Shown: in pieces, positions 8,587 to 17,393 of the stretch | How the letters are laid out: each line of letters opens with the position of its first letter | Numbering within the stretch: position 1 is the first letter of the stretch | Origin: Streptomyces sp. 1222.5 | GTDB lineage: Bacteria > Actinomycetota > Actinomycetes > Streptomycetales > Streptomycetaceae | DNA: 64,000 bases | Assembly (NCBI RefSeq): GCF_900105245.1 | Contig: NZ_FNSZ01000001.1 | Span: 6,074,001 to 6,138,000 of the forward strand | Direction of reading: 5' to 3' | Program-made: the position numbers and the translations under genes | The notes under the pieces: model-generated | The model's input: only the letters and a program-made list of their open reading frames with translations | What the model was told of the DNA's origin: nothing | Database searches by the model: none

Positions 8587-9039
8587 TCAGTGCGGGACGG
8601 ACGTCGTGGCCGAGCCGGTGCGGTCCGTGCCGTCGTCGCCGCTCAGCACCAGTGCCTTCGCCCTCTGGAACTCCTCCTGGGTGATGTCGCCGCGGTTGCG
8701 CAGCTCGGAGAGCTTGGCGAGTTCGTCGGAACTGCTGGGCCGGGCACCGCTCGCCGCCTCCCTGACGTAGGAGTCGAACGCCTTGCGCTGCCGGATCGCC
8801 TGCTCCTGCTCCCGGCGGCCCATGTCCTTGCCGCGGGCGAGCAGGTACACGAGGACCCCGAGGAACGGCAGCACGATCACGAACAGGCACCAGCCGGCCT
8901 TGCCCCAGCCGCTCATGGAGTCGTCCCGGAAGATGTCGAGGACGACCTTGAACAGCAGGAAGAACCACATGATCCACAGGAAGAACCACAGCATGGTCCC
9001 GAGGGCGGCCAGCAGCGGGTAGTCGTAGGCGAGGTTCAT
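8587..9039 (-). CDS. PLDc_N/SHOCT domain membrane protein
   Basis: A 150-residue protein. Two N-terminal membrane helices (about 10-32 and 47-67, with WFFLWIMWFFLLFKVV and LPFLGVLVYLLARG) match the phospholipase-D nuclease N-terminal segment found in small membrane proteins. The C-terminus carries a SHOCT motif, ELAKLSELRNRGDITQEEF, a short helical module thought to mediate protein-protein contact. A charged linker joins the two. It is the probable first gene of a two-gene operon with the small four-helix protein. Function unknown. Confidence 0.82.
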   Translation of the reverse strand: MNLAYDYPLLAALGTMLWFFLWIMWFFLLFKVVLDIFRDDSMSGWGKAGWCLFVIVLPFLGVLVYLLARGKDMGRREQEQAIRQRKAFDSYVREAASGARPSSSDELAKLSELRNRGDITQEEFQRAKALVLSGDDGTDRTGSATTSVPH

Positions 9040-9163
9040 CTACGTGGTCCCTTCTTCGCGCATCAGGCCGTTGTCCGAGCCCACAGTGCGCCGGTGCGGG
9101 ACCGCCCGCCTCACACCCCCCGGGTGATTTCCCCTGCTCCCTCGCCCACCCACGGCCCTGCAG

Positions 9164-10183
9164 CTAGCGCAGGTACGCCGGTGACACCGCCGCCGTGCTG
9201 ATCCGCCGGGCCCTGCCCGAGCCGTCCGCCGGGACCTCGTAGAGATCCGCGCCGTAGTCCCCGGGCAGCGCGTACACGATCGTGCGGGTGTCCCGCCAGA
9301 CCGCCTGGTCGTCCACGCTCCTCGGTTCGGCCAGGGGAGTCTCCCGCATCGTGCGCAGGTCGAGGACGTACAGACGCCACGGGGCGTCCGTCGGCAGCCC
9401 CGCCACCCGCTTCTTGTAGGCGACCCGCGTGCCGTCGGGGGACAGGGACGGGCACTCCACGTTCGGGTGCAGCGTGGTGACCGTACGGTGGCGCAGATCG
9501 CCGCGGACCAGGTAGGTGCGCCCCCCGGTGGCCAGCGTCGCGTAGAACGTGCGGTCGTCCGCCGCGAACGTCACGCCCCAGAAGTTGACGTCCGCCGCCC
9601 GGTAGGGCCGTCCGTCCTTGACGATCCGGAAGTCCTCCAGCGACGGGACCAGGACGCCGGTGCGGGTGTCCGCGATCGCCGTGCGCGTGGAGAAGTTCGT
9701 GCCGGCGTACGAGTCGCCGCCGACGAAGGCCGTCCAGGCGGCGAAGCGGCCGGTGGCGGAGACCCGGGCGCGGGAGGGGATGCCGGGGACGTCGTAGTGG
9801 TCCACGGTGCGCAGGCGCGCGTCGAGGATCAGGGCGCGGTAGGTGTCGGACACCGGCCCGTGCACCGCCTGGAGACACACGCCGGTGCCCGAGGCGGCGT
9901 AGAAGCGCAGGCACTTGACGCCCGAGGCGGTGCGTGGCGCCGCGGGCTCGCCGGCCGGGACGCTCGTCAGCTCGTCCCGGTGCGGTCCCCACGCCATGTT
10001 CCGGAACACCATGCGGCCGTGGCCGGTCAGCGCCACCGTGCCGGGTGTGACCCGCGGGCCACCCGCCTGGGTGCGGTCGCGGCGGTCGGCGCGGGCGGAG
10101 GCGTGCAGCACGGACGCCAGCCCGACGGCCGCGAGCACGGCGACCGCCGCCGCCAGGATCAGGACGCGGTTGCGTACGGTCAT
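9164..10183 (-). CDS. Membrane-anchored TolB-like beta-propeller protein
   Basis: A 339-residue protein with a single N-terminal membrane segment (about 5-27, VLILAAAVAVLAAVGLASVL) and an extracytoplasmic domain of repeated blade-like units. Examples are CPSLSPDGTRVAYKKR and WRDTRTIVYALPG, which resemble WD40-like/TolB propeller blades. It probably binds a ligand or protein at the cell surface and shows no catalytic motif. The ATG overlaps the stop of the upstream MFS gene (ATGA), so it is translationally coupled as the third gene of the phosphoesterase-MFS-propeller operon. Confidence 0.75.
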   Translation of the reverse strand: MTVRNRVLILAAAVAVLAAVGLASVLHASARADRRDRTQAGGPRVTPGTVALTGHGRMVFRNMAWGPHRDELTSVPAGEPAAPRTASGVKCLRFYAASGTGVCLQAVHGPVSDTYRALILDARLRTVDHYDVPGIPSRARVSATGRFAAWTAFVGGDSYAGTNFSTRTAIADTRTGVLVPSLEDFRIVKDGRPYRAADVNFWGVTFAADDRTFYATLATGGRTYLVRGDLRHRTVTTLHPNVECPSLSPDGTRVAYKKRVAGLPTDAPWRLYVLDLRTMRETPLAEPRSVDDQAVWRDTRTIVYALPGDYGADLYEVPADGSGRARRISTAAVSPAYLR

Positions 10184-11463
10184 GCGGTCACCGGCTCCTT
10201 CGGGCGCAGGGTGAGGGAGAACGCGGCACACGCGGCGAGCGCCACGGCCGCGCCGGCCAGTGCGGTGCGGTCGCCCCACGCCGTCCAGGCCGCGCCGAAC
10301 AGCAGCGAGCAGGCGAACCGCGCGAGTGCCTGCCCGGTCTGCACCACGGCCAGTCCGGAGGAGCGCAGCGCTTCGGGGACCCCGTCGGAGGCCGCCGCCA
10401 TCAGCACCCCGTCGGTGGCCGCGTAGAAGCCGCCGTGCAGGGCGAGGACGGCGTACGGCAGGGCCGTGCCGTGCCAGGACGTGAGCAGCAGGCCGTAGGC
10501 GAGGAGCAGGGCCCCGTGCCCGGCAAGGAAGACCGTCCACCGGCCCACCCGGTCCGCGAGCCGGCCGAGCGGCACCGCCAGCAGCAGGAAGGCGGCCGCC
10601 GTGCCGAGCGGCAGCAGCGCGAACCAGCGGTCGGGCACGCCGAGGCGGCGCTGGAGCAGCAGGTAGACGAAGGAATCGCTGACCGTGGCGAGGCCCAGCA
10701 GCAGCGCGCACACGGTGATCCGGCGCAGGTCCCGGCGGCGCAGCAGCCGTACGGCGGCGCGCAGGGTCGGGCGTTCGGCGGGAGCCGCGCTCGTGGTGGC
10801 CGGGCCTCGTGGTCCGCCGCCGCGCCTGGCGCCCGGCACGAAGAGGACCAGGACCAGGACGCCCAGGACGGCCACGCAGAAGCTGACGGTGAACACCGCG
10901 TCGTACCCGTCCACGGTGGCCCGCAGGACGAGGAACGCCGCCAGCGGGCCGAGCAGGGCGCCCGCGGTGTCCATCGCCCGGTGCACGCCGAAGGCCCGGC
11001 CGCGGGACTCCGTCGTGCTCGCTAGCGAGATCAGCGCGTCCCGGGGAGCCGTCCGCAGCCCCTTTCCGGTGCGGTCGGCGGCGAGGACCAGCCCGATGGG
11101 GGTCAGTGAGTGCGCCACCAGCAGCAGGGGCTTGCAGGCCGCGGACAGGGCGTACCCGAGCCCGGCGACCCACTTGTGCCGGCCGCCCCCCCGGTCGGCG
11201 AGGTGCCCGCCGACGAGCCGGACCAGTGCCGAGAAGCCGTTGTAGATGCCGTCCAGCAGCCCGAAGCCCAGCGGGGACAGGCCGAGGCCGGTCACGAGGT
11301 ACAGCGGCATGACCGCCGTGACCATCTCGGAGGACACGTCGGTGACCAGGCTGACCGTTCCGAGGGCGAGGACGGTGGGCGCGACCGCGGCACGGCGCCG
11401 CCCGGCCGGAGGCCGGACGGCGCCGTCAGCGGACGCGACGGCGCGGCTGTCCGCTACGTACAC
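10180..11463 (-). CDS. MFS transporter
   Basis: A 427-residue protein with 12 hydrophobic segments. The N-terminal half contains VSLVTDVSSEMVTAVMPLYL and a GGHLADRGGGRHKWV loop (motif A), then DRTGKGLRTAPRDALI. This signature belongs to a subfamily of uncharacterised streptomycete and proteobacterial MFS carriers. The start is GTG, one base after the stop of the upstream phosphoesterase gene, and the 3' end overlaps the propeller gene by four bases, so the three are co-translated. The coupling suggests the carrier moves something released by the phosphoesterase, or exports a related compound. That is inference. Confidence 0.85.
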   Translation of the reverse strand: MYVADSRAVASADGAVRPPAGRRRAAVAPTVLALGTVSLVTDVSSEMVTAVMPLYLVTGLGLSPLGFGLLDGIYNGFSALVRLVGGHLADRGGGRHKWVAGLGYALSAACKPLLLVAHSLTPIGLVLAADRTGKGLRTAPRDALISLASTTESRGRAFGVHRAMDTAGALLGPLAAFLVLRATVDGYDAVFTVSFCVAVLGVLVLVLFVPGARRGGGPRGPATTSAAPAERPTLRAAVRLLRRRDLRRITVCALLLGLATVSDSFVYLLLQRRLGVPDRWFALLPLGTAAAFLLLAVPLGRLADRVGRWTVFLAGHGALLLAYGLLLTSWHGTALPYAVLALHGGFYAATDGVLMAAASDGVPEALRSSGLAVVQTGQALARFACSLLFGAAWTAWGDRTALAGAAVALAACAAFSLTLRPKEPVTA

Positions 11464-11464
11464 G

Positions 11465-12352
11465 TCAGGGCGCCCAGATACCGGTGATGTCCTTGGCGGA
11501 GGCCGCGTTGCCCGCGTGCGTACTCAGGCCCTGGGTGTCCTCCAGCGTGCGCAGCAGGTCGTAGTGGTTGTAGGTGGTGGAACTGGACGAGCCCGCGGTG
11601 ACCGGCTGGCCGTACAGGACCGTCGGGATGCGGTTGCCGCTGAGCCGGTTGTCCTCGTCGAAGGTGACGACGAGCAGGCTGTTGTGGGTCTTGGCCCAAG
11701 TCGCGTACGCGCCCAGGTTGTTCTTCAGCCAGGTGTCACCGGAGGACACCGAGCAGTCGTGCATGTCGCTGCACAGGTTGGGGACGACGAACGACACCTG
11801 GGGCAGCGTCGAGTAGTCCGTCGGGAACTGGGCGAACGTCTTGGCGCTGGACGTCGGTACGTTGCCGAACCCGAACCAGGGGTTGTGCTTGCGGGCGTAC
11901 TTGCCGCTGCTGCAGGTGGTCGAACCCTGGCTGGGCAGCGTCTCGTTGTAGCTGGCCCAGCTGCGGCCGGCGGCGATCAGTTCGGAGGCCAGGTTCGGCG
12001 CGGACGAGAAGCCCGGGGTGTAGCAGCTGTCGTCCGTGATGCCCTGCGTCGAACCGGAGAACAGGGCGAAGTAGTTGGGCTGGCTCGGGTGGGTCTCGGC
12101 GTACGCCTGGGACAGGTTGGCGCCGCCCGACTTCAACGAGTTGATGTAGGGCGCGCTGGAGGAACCGATGACCTGGCTGTACGCGTGGTTCTCGAAGACG
12201 ACGACGACCACGTGGTCCGGGCTGGGAACGGTGGTCGCGGCGTGCGCGGACCCGCTGCCGAGACCGGTCCACAGACCCGCCGCGGCCGCGGCGAGGGCCG
12301 CCGCGGACGCCACGACGGTGCGGGCACGGCGGTACACGGAACTGCCGGACAC
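11465..12352 (-). CDS. Secreted phosphoesterase (acid phosphatase / phospholipase C-like family)
   Basis: A 295-residue exported protein. A Sec-type signal peptide (basic RRAR, Ala-rich core, cleavage after AHA at about residue 38) precedes a PF04185-type phosphoesterase domain. HVVVVVFENHAYSQVIG carries the catalytic-site Glu-Asn, followed by THPSQPNYFALFSG and VVTFDED near the C-terminus. Family members hydrolyse phosphomonoesters or phospholipids with bound metal. The GTG at 12352 is chosen because GGAGG lies five bases upstream and it begins directly before the signal peptide. The frame is open further back, to 12505, but adds no signal-like sequence. It is first in an operon with the MFS and propeller genes, transcribed away from the DUF72 gene. 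Confidence 0.87.
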   Translation of the reverse strand: MSGSSVYRRARTVVASAAALAAAAAGLWTGLGSGSAHAATTVPSPDHVVVVVFENHAYSQVIGSSSAPYINSLKSGGANLSQAYAETHPSQPNYFALFSGSTQGITDDSCYTPGFSSAPNLASELIAAGRSWASYNETLPSQGSTTCSSGKYARKHNPWFGFGNVPTSSAKTFAQFPTDYSTLPQVSFVVPNLCSDMHDCSVSSGDTWLKNNLGAYATWAKTHNSLLVVTFDEDNRLSGNRIPTVLYGQPVTAGSSSSTTYNHYDLLRTLEDTQGLSTHAGNAASAKDITGIWAP

Positions 12353-12482
12353 ATCAACCTCCGGGGTGGGGGGATACGGGGCTGGCGGTGCGGACAGAGC
12401 ATGCACACGCCAACATTCCCGTGGCCCACGGAAGCCAACCTCGCGAGTGAAGACCGGATGAACGGCGGGTACCCGCGCCGCC

Positions 12483-13388
12483 ATGACGCGCATTCTGGTG
12501 GGCACTTGCGGCTGGACCGACCCGGCGCTGGTGCGGAGCGGCTGGTACCCACGCGGCCACCGCGACGCCGAGGGACGCCTGCGGCACTACGCGAGCCGCT
12601 TCCCCGTGGCCGAGGCCGACTCCCCGTACTACGCCCTGCCGAGTCCGCGCACCACCCGGCTGTGGGCGGACCGCACCCCCGCCGGGTTCCGCTTCGACGT
12701 CAAGGCGTTCTCCCTCCTCACCGGCCACCCCACCCGCCCCGCCGCCCTCCCCGCGGATCTGCGCGGACACCCGCGCGACGAGGGCCTGCTCACGGAGATT
12801 TGGACGCGGTACGCCGAGGCGGTGGACCCCCTGCGCCGCGCCGGGCGGCTGGGCACGCTCCTGTTCCAGTACCCGCCCTCCCTGGCCCCCGGCCCCGACT
12901 CCGAGGCGTTCGTCCGCGCGGCCCGGGAACGCGCCCGCGACTGGCCGTTCGCCGTGGAGTTCCGCGACCGCGCCTGGTGGCGGTCCGCCCGTACGACCGC
13001 CTTCCTCAGGGACCTGGGCGCCACCGCCGTCGGCGTGGACACCCGCCAGGACCTGCCCGGTTCGCTGCCCCCGGACACCTCCGTGACCACCCCGCGCCTC
13101 GCCGTCGTCCGTTTCCACGGCCGCAGCGCCCACTGGGGCACGGGCGGCAAGGAGGACCGTTTCCGCCACGACTACACGGAGGCGGAACTCGCCGAGTGGC
13201 TGCCCCGCGTCCGCGCCCTCGCCGCACGCGCCGAGGAGGTCCATCTCCTCTTCAACAACTGCTGCGCGGACGCGGCGGTCCGGGCGGCCCGGAGCATGCT
13301 CGATCTGCTGACCGCCCGGCTGCCGCGGCAGGCGGCTAGTCCTGAGGCGCCGCCGGTGGGGCGAGCACCTGGTGCAGCGGCTCGGTGA
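12483..13388 (+). CDS. DUF72 family protein
   Basis: A 301-residue protein. LVGTCGWTDP at the N-terminus, FPVAEADSPYYALPS, GFRFDVKAFSLLT, FAVEFRDRAWW and VVRFHGRSAHWG are the ordered motifs of the DUF72 (YecE-like) TIM-barrel family. The barrel has conserved acidic and aromatic residues in a cleft, but no reaction is established. It is soluble and cytosolic. The gene is divergent from the phosphoesterase operon, and its last 53 bases overlap the converging VOC gene. Confidence 0.87.
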   Translation: MTRILVGTCGWTDPALVRSGWYPRGHRDAEGRLRHYASRFPVAEADSPYYALPSPRTTRLWADRTPAGFRFDVKAFSLLTGHPTRPAALPADLRGHPRDEGLLTEIWTRYAEAVDPLRRAGRLGTLLFQYPPSLAPGPDSEAFVRAARERARDWPFAVEFRDRAWWRSARTTAFLRDLGATAVGVDTRQDLPGSLPPDTSVTTPRLAVVRFHGRSAHWGTGGKEDRFRHDYTEAELAEWLPRVRALAARAEEVHLLFNNCCADAAVRAARSMLDLLTARLPRQAASPEAPPVGRAPGAAAR

Positions 13389-13770
13389 GCCGCCGCTTGT
13401 ACTCCTGGACGGCCCACCCGTTGCCGTCGGGGTCCTTGAAGTACATGAAGGTGGCCCCGTCCTGCGGCGCGAACTGCACCGGCTCGCTGACCTCGAGGCC
13501 CCGCGCGGTCAGTTCCTCGTAGGCGGCCCCGGCATCCGTCAGGCACAGCTGCAGACCGTGGTACGTCCCCGGCCGCGGTGTCCCGGTGGGCACCTGCAGC
13601 CCGTCCACCAGCGCGATGGAACACCCGGACCCCGGCGGCGTGAGCTGCACGATCCGCACGCCCTCCATCACCTCCCCGTCCAGGTCGACGTGGAAGCCGC
13701 CCTTGTCGCGGTAGAACTCCATGGCCCGGTCCACGTCGGACACGGGCAGCATGACCACTTCGAGGGACAT
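13336..13770 (-). CDS. VOC (glyoxalase/bleomycin resistance-like) family protein
   Basis: A 144-residue protein with the paired beta-alpha-beta-beta-beta units of the vicinal oxygen chelate fold. Visible are LPVSDVDRAMEFYRDKGGFH at the N-terminus, GCSIALV and GTYHGLQLCL in the middle, and FMYFKDPDGNGWAVQEY at the C-terminus, which carries the usual metal-ligand positions. Members act as lyases, dioxygenases or drug-binding proteins, and substrate cannot be inferred. The ATG at 13770 begins exactly at the conserved fold. It converges with and overlaps the DUF72 gene by 53 bases. Confidence 0.85.
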   Translation of the reverse strand: MSLEVVMLPVSDVDRAMEFYRDKGGFHVDLDGEVMEGVRIVQLTPPGSGCSIALVDGLQVPTGTPRPGTYHGLQLCLTDAGAAYEELTARGLEVSEPVQFAPQDGATFMYFKDPDGNGWAVQEYKRRLTEPLHQVLAPPAAPQD

Positions 13771-14393
13771 CTGCAGGGAACGACTCCTCCTCGTCACGGC
13801 TGAACGGCTCGCCCTCACCGAAGCGGAAATCCCTCTGGGGCGCCACCGAACTCCGCCGGGGGCGGATCGAGGGAGCTGTCGGCAGCGCCGGGCGGATGCA
13901 CACCGGCCCGTCCACCGATCACCTGCCCGCGCTCCGTCGCCCGCGCGGCCCCGGACGCCCGCCTGCCCCACGTCACCCGCACGGCCTCTCACGCCGTCGC
14001 CGAGTCGCAGGCATCGCCCCGGCGATCGGCCCCGGTCCCCGACAGCGCGTGCGGAACACCGACGGGATCACGGGTTCCGCGCCGCGCCCGGGTCCGCGGC
14101 GGAGTGCGGTGCGCGCTCACGCCAGGCCGAGCGCAGCTGGACCATCCCCGCGCCGCGCCATCGGCACCGGGCCCCGCACCGTGTACGACGTCGGCGGTGC
14201 CGAATTCCGACGTCGGACCCGGGTCGTCCCGCACGCACGGAGCCGCGGCGGCAACCCCCGTACCCGCGCCCAGGCCCAAGGAGCCCTGCCCCGAATCCCG
14301 CCCCGGTCCCGGGCCCGCCCCGGAGCCCGGGCCTCGTGGTGCGGTTAGGCTCTGGCCAGGACGACCTTGATCCGAGACAAGGGGAGGCCGAGG
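13771..14393. other. 623-base non-coding stretch upstream of glnE
   Basis: Open frames on both strands here translate into Pro/Arg/Ala-rich sequence with no domain and no ribosome binding site, so no gene is called. The right part (about 14290-14340) is very rich in CCCGGGC-type words that could form stem-loops. The promoter of glnE should lie near 14300-14380. I see no clear GlnR box here. Confidence 0.55.
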
Positions 14394-17393
14394 ATGACGC
14401 CGGGGCGCAGAAGCAGCACGTTCACCCGTCTGCTCCGGCACGGCTTCACCGACCCCTCCGCCGCCGAGCGCCTGCTGGACGGCCCCGAGCTGGACCCCGT
14501 GCGCAACGACCCGGTCCTGCTGGAGGCCCTCGGCGCCACCGCCGACCCCGACCTCGCCCTGCACGGTCTGGTCCGCCTCCTGGAGGCGCAGAACGGCTCC
14601 GCCGCCCCGCGCGAGCTGACGGACACCCTGATCGCGGCCAAGCCGCTGCGCGACCGCCTCCTCGGCGTTCTCGGTGCCTCCGCCGCCCTCGCCGACCACC
14701 TCGCCCGCCACCCCAGCGACTGGCAGGCCCTCGTCACCTACGAGCCCCGCGACCTCCACCCGGGCGTGGCGGAGTTCGAACGCGGTCTGGCCGACGCGAC
14801 CGAGCCGGTCTCCCTGCGCGTCGCCTACCGCCGCTGCCTGCTCTCCATCGCCGCCCGGGACGTCTGCGGTACCACGGACGTCGCCCAGACCGCGGCCGAA
14901 CTGGCGGACCTGGCCACCGCCACCCTGCGCGCCGCGCTGGCGATGGCGCAGGCCGCCGCCCCCGAGGACGCGGCGGCCTGCCGCCTCGCCGTGATCGCGA
15001 TGGGCAAGTGCGGCGGTCACGAACTGAACTACGTCTCCGACGTGGACGTCATCTTCGTGGCCGAGGCGACCGACGGCACCAGCGAGGCCAAGGCCCTCAG
15101 GTCCGCCACGAAACTCGCCTCCCACCTCATGCGGATCTGCTCGGAGACGACCGTCGAGGGCTCCATCTGGCCCGTGGACGCCAACCTCCGTCCCGAGGGC
15201 CGCAACGGCCCCCTCGTCCGCACCCTCAGCAGCCACGTCGCCTACTACCAGCGCTGGGCCAAGACCTGGGAGTTCCAGGCCCTGCTGAAGGCCCGCCCGG
15301 TGGCCGGCGACCAGGACCTCGGCCGGGCCTACATCGACGCGCTGGAACCCCTCGTCTGGAAGGCCGCCGAACGCGACAACTTCGTCGCGGACGTGCAGAA
15401 GATGCGCCGCCGGGTGGTCGAGAACATTCCCGTCGCCGAGATCGAACGCGAGCTCAAACTCGGCCCCGGCGGCCTGCGCGACGTCGAGTTCGCGGTCCAG
15501 CTCCTTCAGTTGGTGCACGGCCGCACCGACCCGTCCCTGCGCAGCGGCACCACCCTCGACGCCCTCCAGGCCCTGGCCGCCGGCGGCTACGTCGGCCGCG
15601 AGGACGCCGCCCGCCTGGGCGAGGCGTACCGCTTCCTGCGCTCCATGGAGCACCGCATCCAGCTGTACCGCCTGCGCCGTACCCACCTCGTCCCCGAGGC
15701 GGAGGAGGACGTGCGCCGCCTGGGCCGCTCCATGGGGCTGCGCGCCGACCCGGTGGCCGACCTGAACCGCGAATGGAAGCGGCACACCGGCGTCGTACGA
15801 CGGCTGCACGAGAAGCTCTTCTACCGCCCGCTGCTCGACGCGGTGGCCCAACTCGCCCCCGGCGAGGCCCGCCTGAGCCCCGAGGCGGCCCGCGAACGCC
15901 TGGTCGCCCTCGGCTACGCCGACCCGGCCGCCGCCCTGCGTCACCTGGAGGCGCTGGCGTCCGGCGTGACCCGTAAGGCGGCGATCCAGCGCACCCTCCT
16001 GCCGGTCCTGCTGGGCTGGTTCGCCGACTCGGCGGACCCCGACGCGGGCCTGCTGAACTTCCGCAAGGTCTCCGACGCCCTCGGGAAGACCCCCTGGTAC
16101 CTGCGGCTGCTCAGGGACGAGGGCGCCGCCGCCGAGAACCTGGCCCGCGTCCTGTCGGCGGGCCGCCTCGCCCCCGACCTGCTGATGCGCGCCCCGGAGG
16201 CGGTGGCCCTGCTCGGCCAGGGGGACGGCGGCGGCCTGGAGCCCCGCGACCGCGCCCAGCTGGAGCAGGAGATCCTCGCCGCCGTGGGCCGCGCGGAGAA
16301 CGCCGAGCAGGGCGTCACCGCGGCGCGCGGCGTCCGCCGCCGCGAGCTGTTCCGCATCACCGCCACCGACATCGTCGGCTCCTACGGCACCGAGACCTTC
16401 CCCGCCGAGGCCGACCAGGGCGCCCTGGTGGACCGGGTCGGCGCGGCCGTCTCCGACCTCACCGCGGCCACCCTCGCCGGCACCCTGCGCGCGGTCGTGC
16501 GCGGCGGCTGGGGCGACACCCTGCCCACCCGGTTCGCGATCATCGGCATGGGCCGCTTCGGCGGGCACGAGCTGGGCTACGGCTCCGACGCGGACGTGCT
16601 CTTCGTGCACGAACCGCAGGACGGCGTGGACGAGCACGAGGCGGCCGCGGCCGCCAACAAGGTCGTCGCCGAGATGCGCCGGCTGCTCCAGCTGCCCAGT
16701 GCCGATCCGCCCCTGTTGATCGACGCCGACCTGCGACCCGAGGGCAAGTCGGGCCCGCTGGTGCGCACCCTGAAGTCGTACGGGGCGTACTACCGCCGCT
16801 GGTCCCTGGTCTGGGAGTCGCAGGCGCTGCTGCGGGCCGAGCCGGTCGCCGGGGACGCGGACCTCGGCCGCCGCTTCACCGAGCTGATCGACCCGCTGCG
16901 CTACCCGCCGCAGGGGCTCGCCGAGGACGCCGTACGCGAGATCCGCCGGCTGAAGGCCCGCATGGAGGCCGAGCGGCTGCCGCGCGGCGCCGACCCCAAG
17001 CTGCACACCAAGCTCGGCCCCGGCGGCCTGTCCGACGTCGAGTGGACCGTCCAGCTGTTCCAGCTCCGGCACGGCCACCAGGTGCCCGGGCTGCGCACCA
17101 CCCGCACCCGCCAGGCCCTGTCCGCGGTCCGCGCGGCCGGTCTGCTGTCCGCCGAGGACACGGAGATCCTGGACGAGGCGTGGGTGCTGGCCACCCGGGT
17201 GCGCAACGCGGTCATGCTGGTCCGCGGCCGGGCCGGGGACACCTTCCCCACCGAGCCCCGCGAGCTGGCCGCCGTGGGCCGCTACCTCGGGTACGGCGCC
17301 GGACACGCGGGGGACATGCTCGACGCGTACCGCCGCACCACCCGCAGGGCGCGCACGGTGGTGGAGGAGCTGTTCTACGGCGACGGGGCCTGA
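14394..17393 (+). CDS. glnE: Glutamine synthetase adenylyltransferase/deadenylyltransferase GlnE
   Basis: A 999-residue bifunctional enzyme that adds AMP to, and removes it from, the regulatory tyrosine of GlnA, tuning ammonium assimilation. Two nucleotidyltransferase domains carry the signature twice: GKCGGHELNYVSDVDVIF (about 204-221, deadenylylation half) and GRFGGHELGYGSDADVLF (about 719-736, adenylylation half). Each is followed by a helical domain with LGPGGLRDVEF or LGPGGLSDVEW. The length is usual for actinobacterial GlnE. ATG 14394 has GGGGAGG upstream; a TTG at 14367 is less likely. Its substrate GlnA is encoded 40 kb away in this window and has the target tyrosine. The stop overlaps the converging PAP2 gene by 19 bases. 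Confidence 0.97.
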   Translation: MTPGRRSSTFTRLLRHGFTDPSAAERLLDGPELDPVRNDPVLLEALGATADPDLALHGLVRLLEAQNGSAAPRELTDTLIAAKPLRDRLLGVLGASAALADHLARHPSDWQALVTYEPRDLHPGVAEFERGLADATEPVSLRVAYRRCLLSIAARDVCGTTDVAQTAAELADLATATLRAALAMAQAAAPEDAAACRLAVIAMGKCGGHELNYVSDVDVIFVAEATDGTSEAKALRSATKLASHLMRICSETTVEGSIWPVDANLRPEGRNGPLVRTLSSHVAYYQRWAKTWEFQALLKARPVAGDQDLGRAYIDALEPLVWKAAERDNFVADVQKMRRRVVENIPVAEIERELKLGPGGLRDVEFAVQLLQLVHGRTDPSLRSGTTLDALQALAAGGYVGREDAARLGEAYRFLRSMEHRIQLYRLRRTHLVPEAEEDVRRLGRSMGLRADPVADLNREWKRHTGVVRRLHEKLFYRPLLDAVAQLAPGEARLSPEAARERLVALGYADPAAALRHLEALASGVTRKAAIQRTLLPVLLGWFADSADPDAGLLNFRKVSDALGKTPWYLRLLRDEGAAAENLARVLSAGRLAPDLLMRAPEAVALLGQGDGGGLEPRDRAQLEQEILAAVGRAENAEQGVTAARGVRRRELFRITATDIVGSYGTETFPAEADQGALVDRVGAAVSDLTAATLAGTLRAVVRGGWGDTLPTRFAIIGMGRFGGHELGYGSDADVLFVHEPQDGVDEHEAAAAANKVVAEMRRLLQLPSADPPLLIDADLRPEGKSGPLVRTLKSYGAYYRRWSLVWESQALLRAEPVAGDADLGRRFTELIDPLRYPPQGLAEDAVREIRRLKARMEAERLPRGADPKLHTKLGPGGLSDVEWTVQLFQLRHGHQVPGLRTTRTRQALSAVRAAGLLSAEDTEILDEAWVLATRVRNAVMLVRGRAGDTFPTEPRELAAVGRYLGYGAGHAGDMLDAYRRTTRRARTVVEELFYGDGA

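Noticed and set aside
9164..11173. A 669-codon frame fusing the propeller protein with sequence upstream of it
   Set aside because: The upstream part is out of frame with the MFS gene, which has clear membrane helices; the true start is the ATG at 10183 overlapping the MFS stop.
13896..14348. A 150-codon frame before glnE
   Set aside because: The translation is almost only Arg, Pro, Ala and Gly with no ribosome binding site; it looks like non-coding GC-rich DNA.
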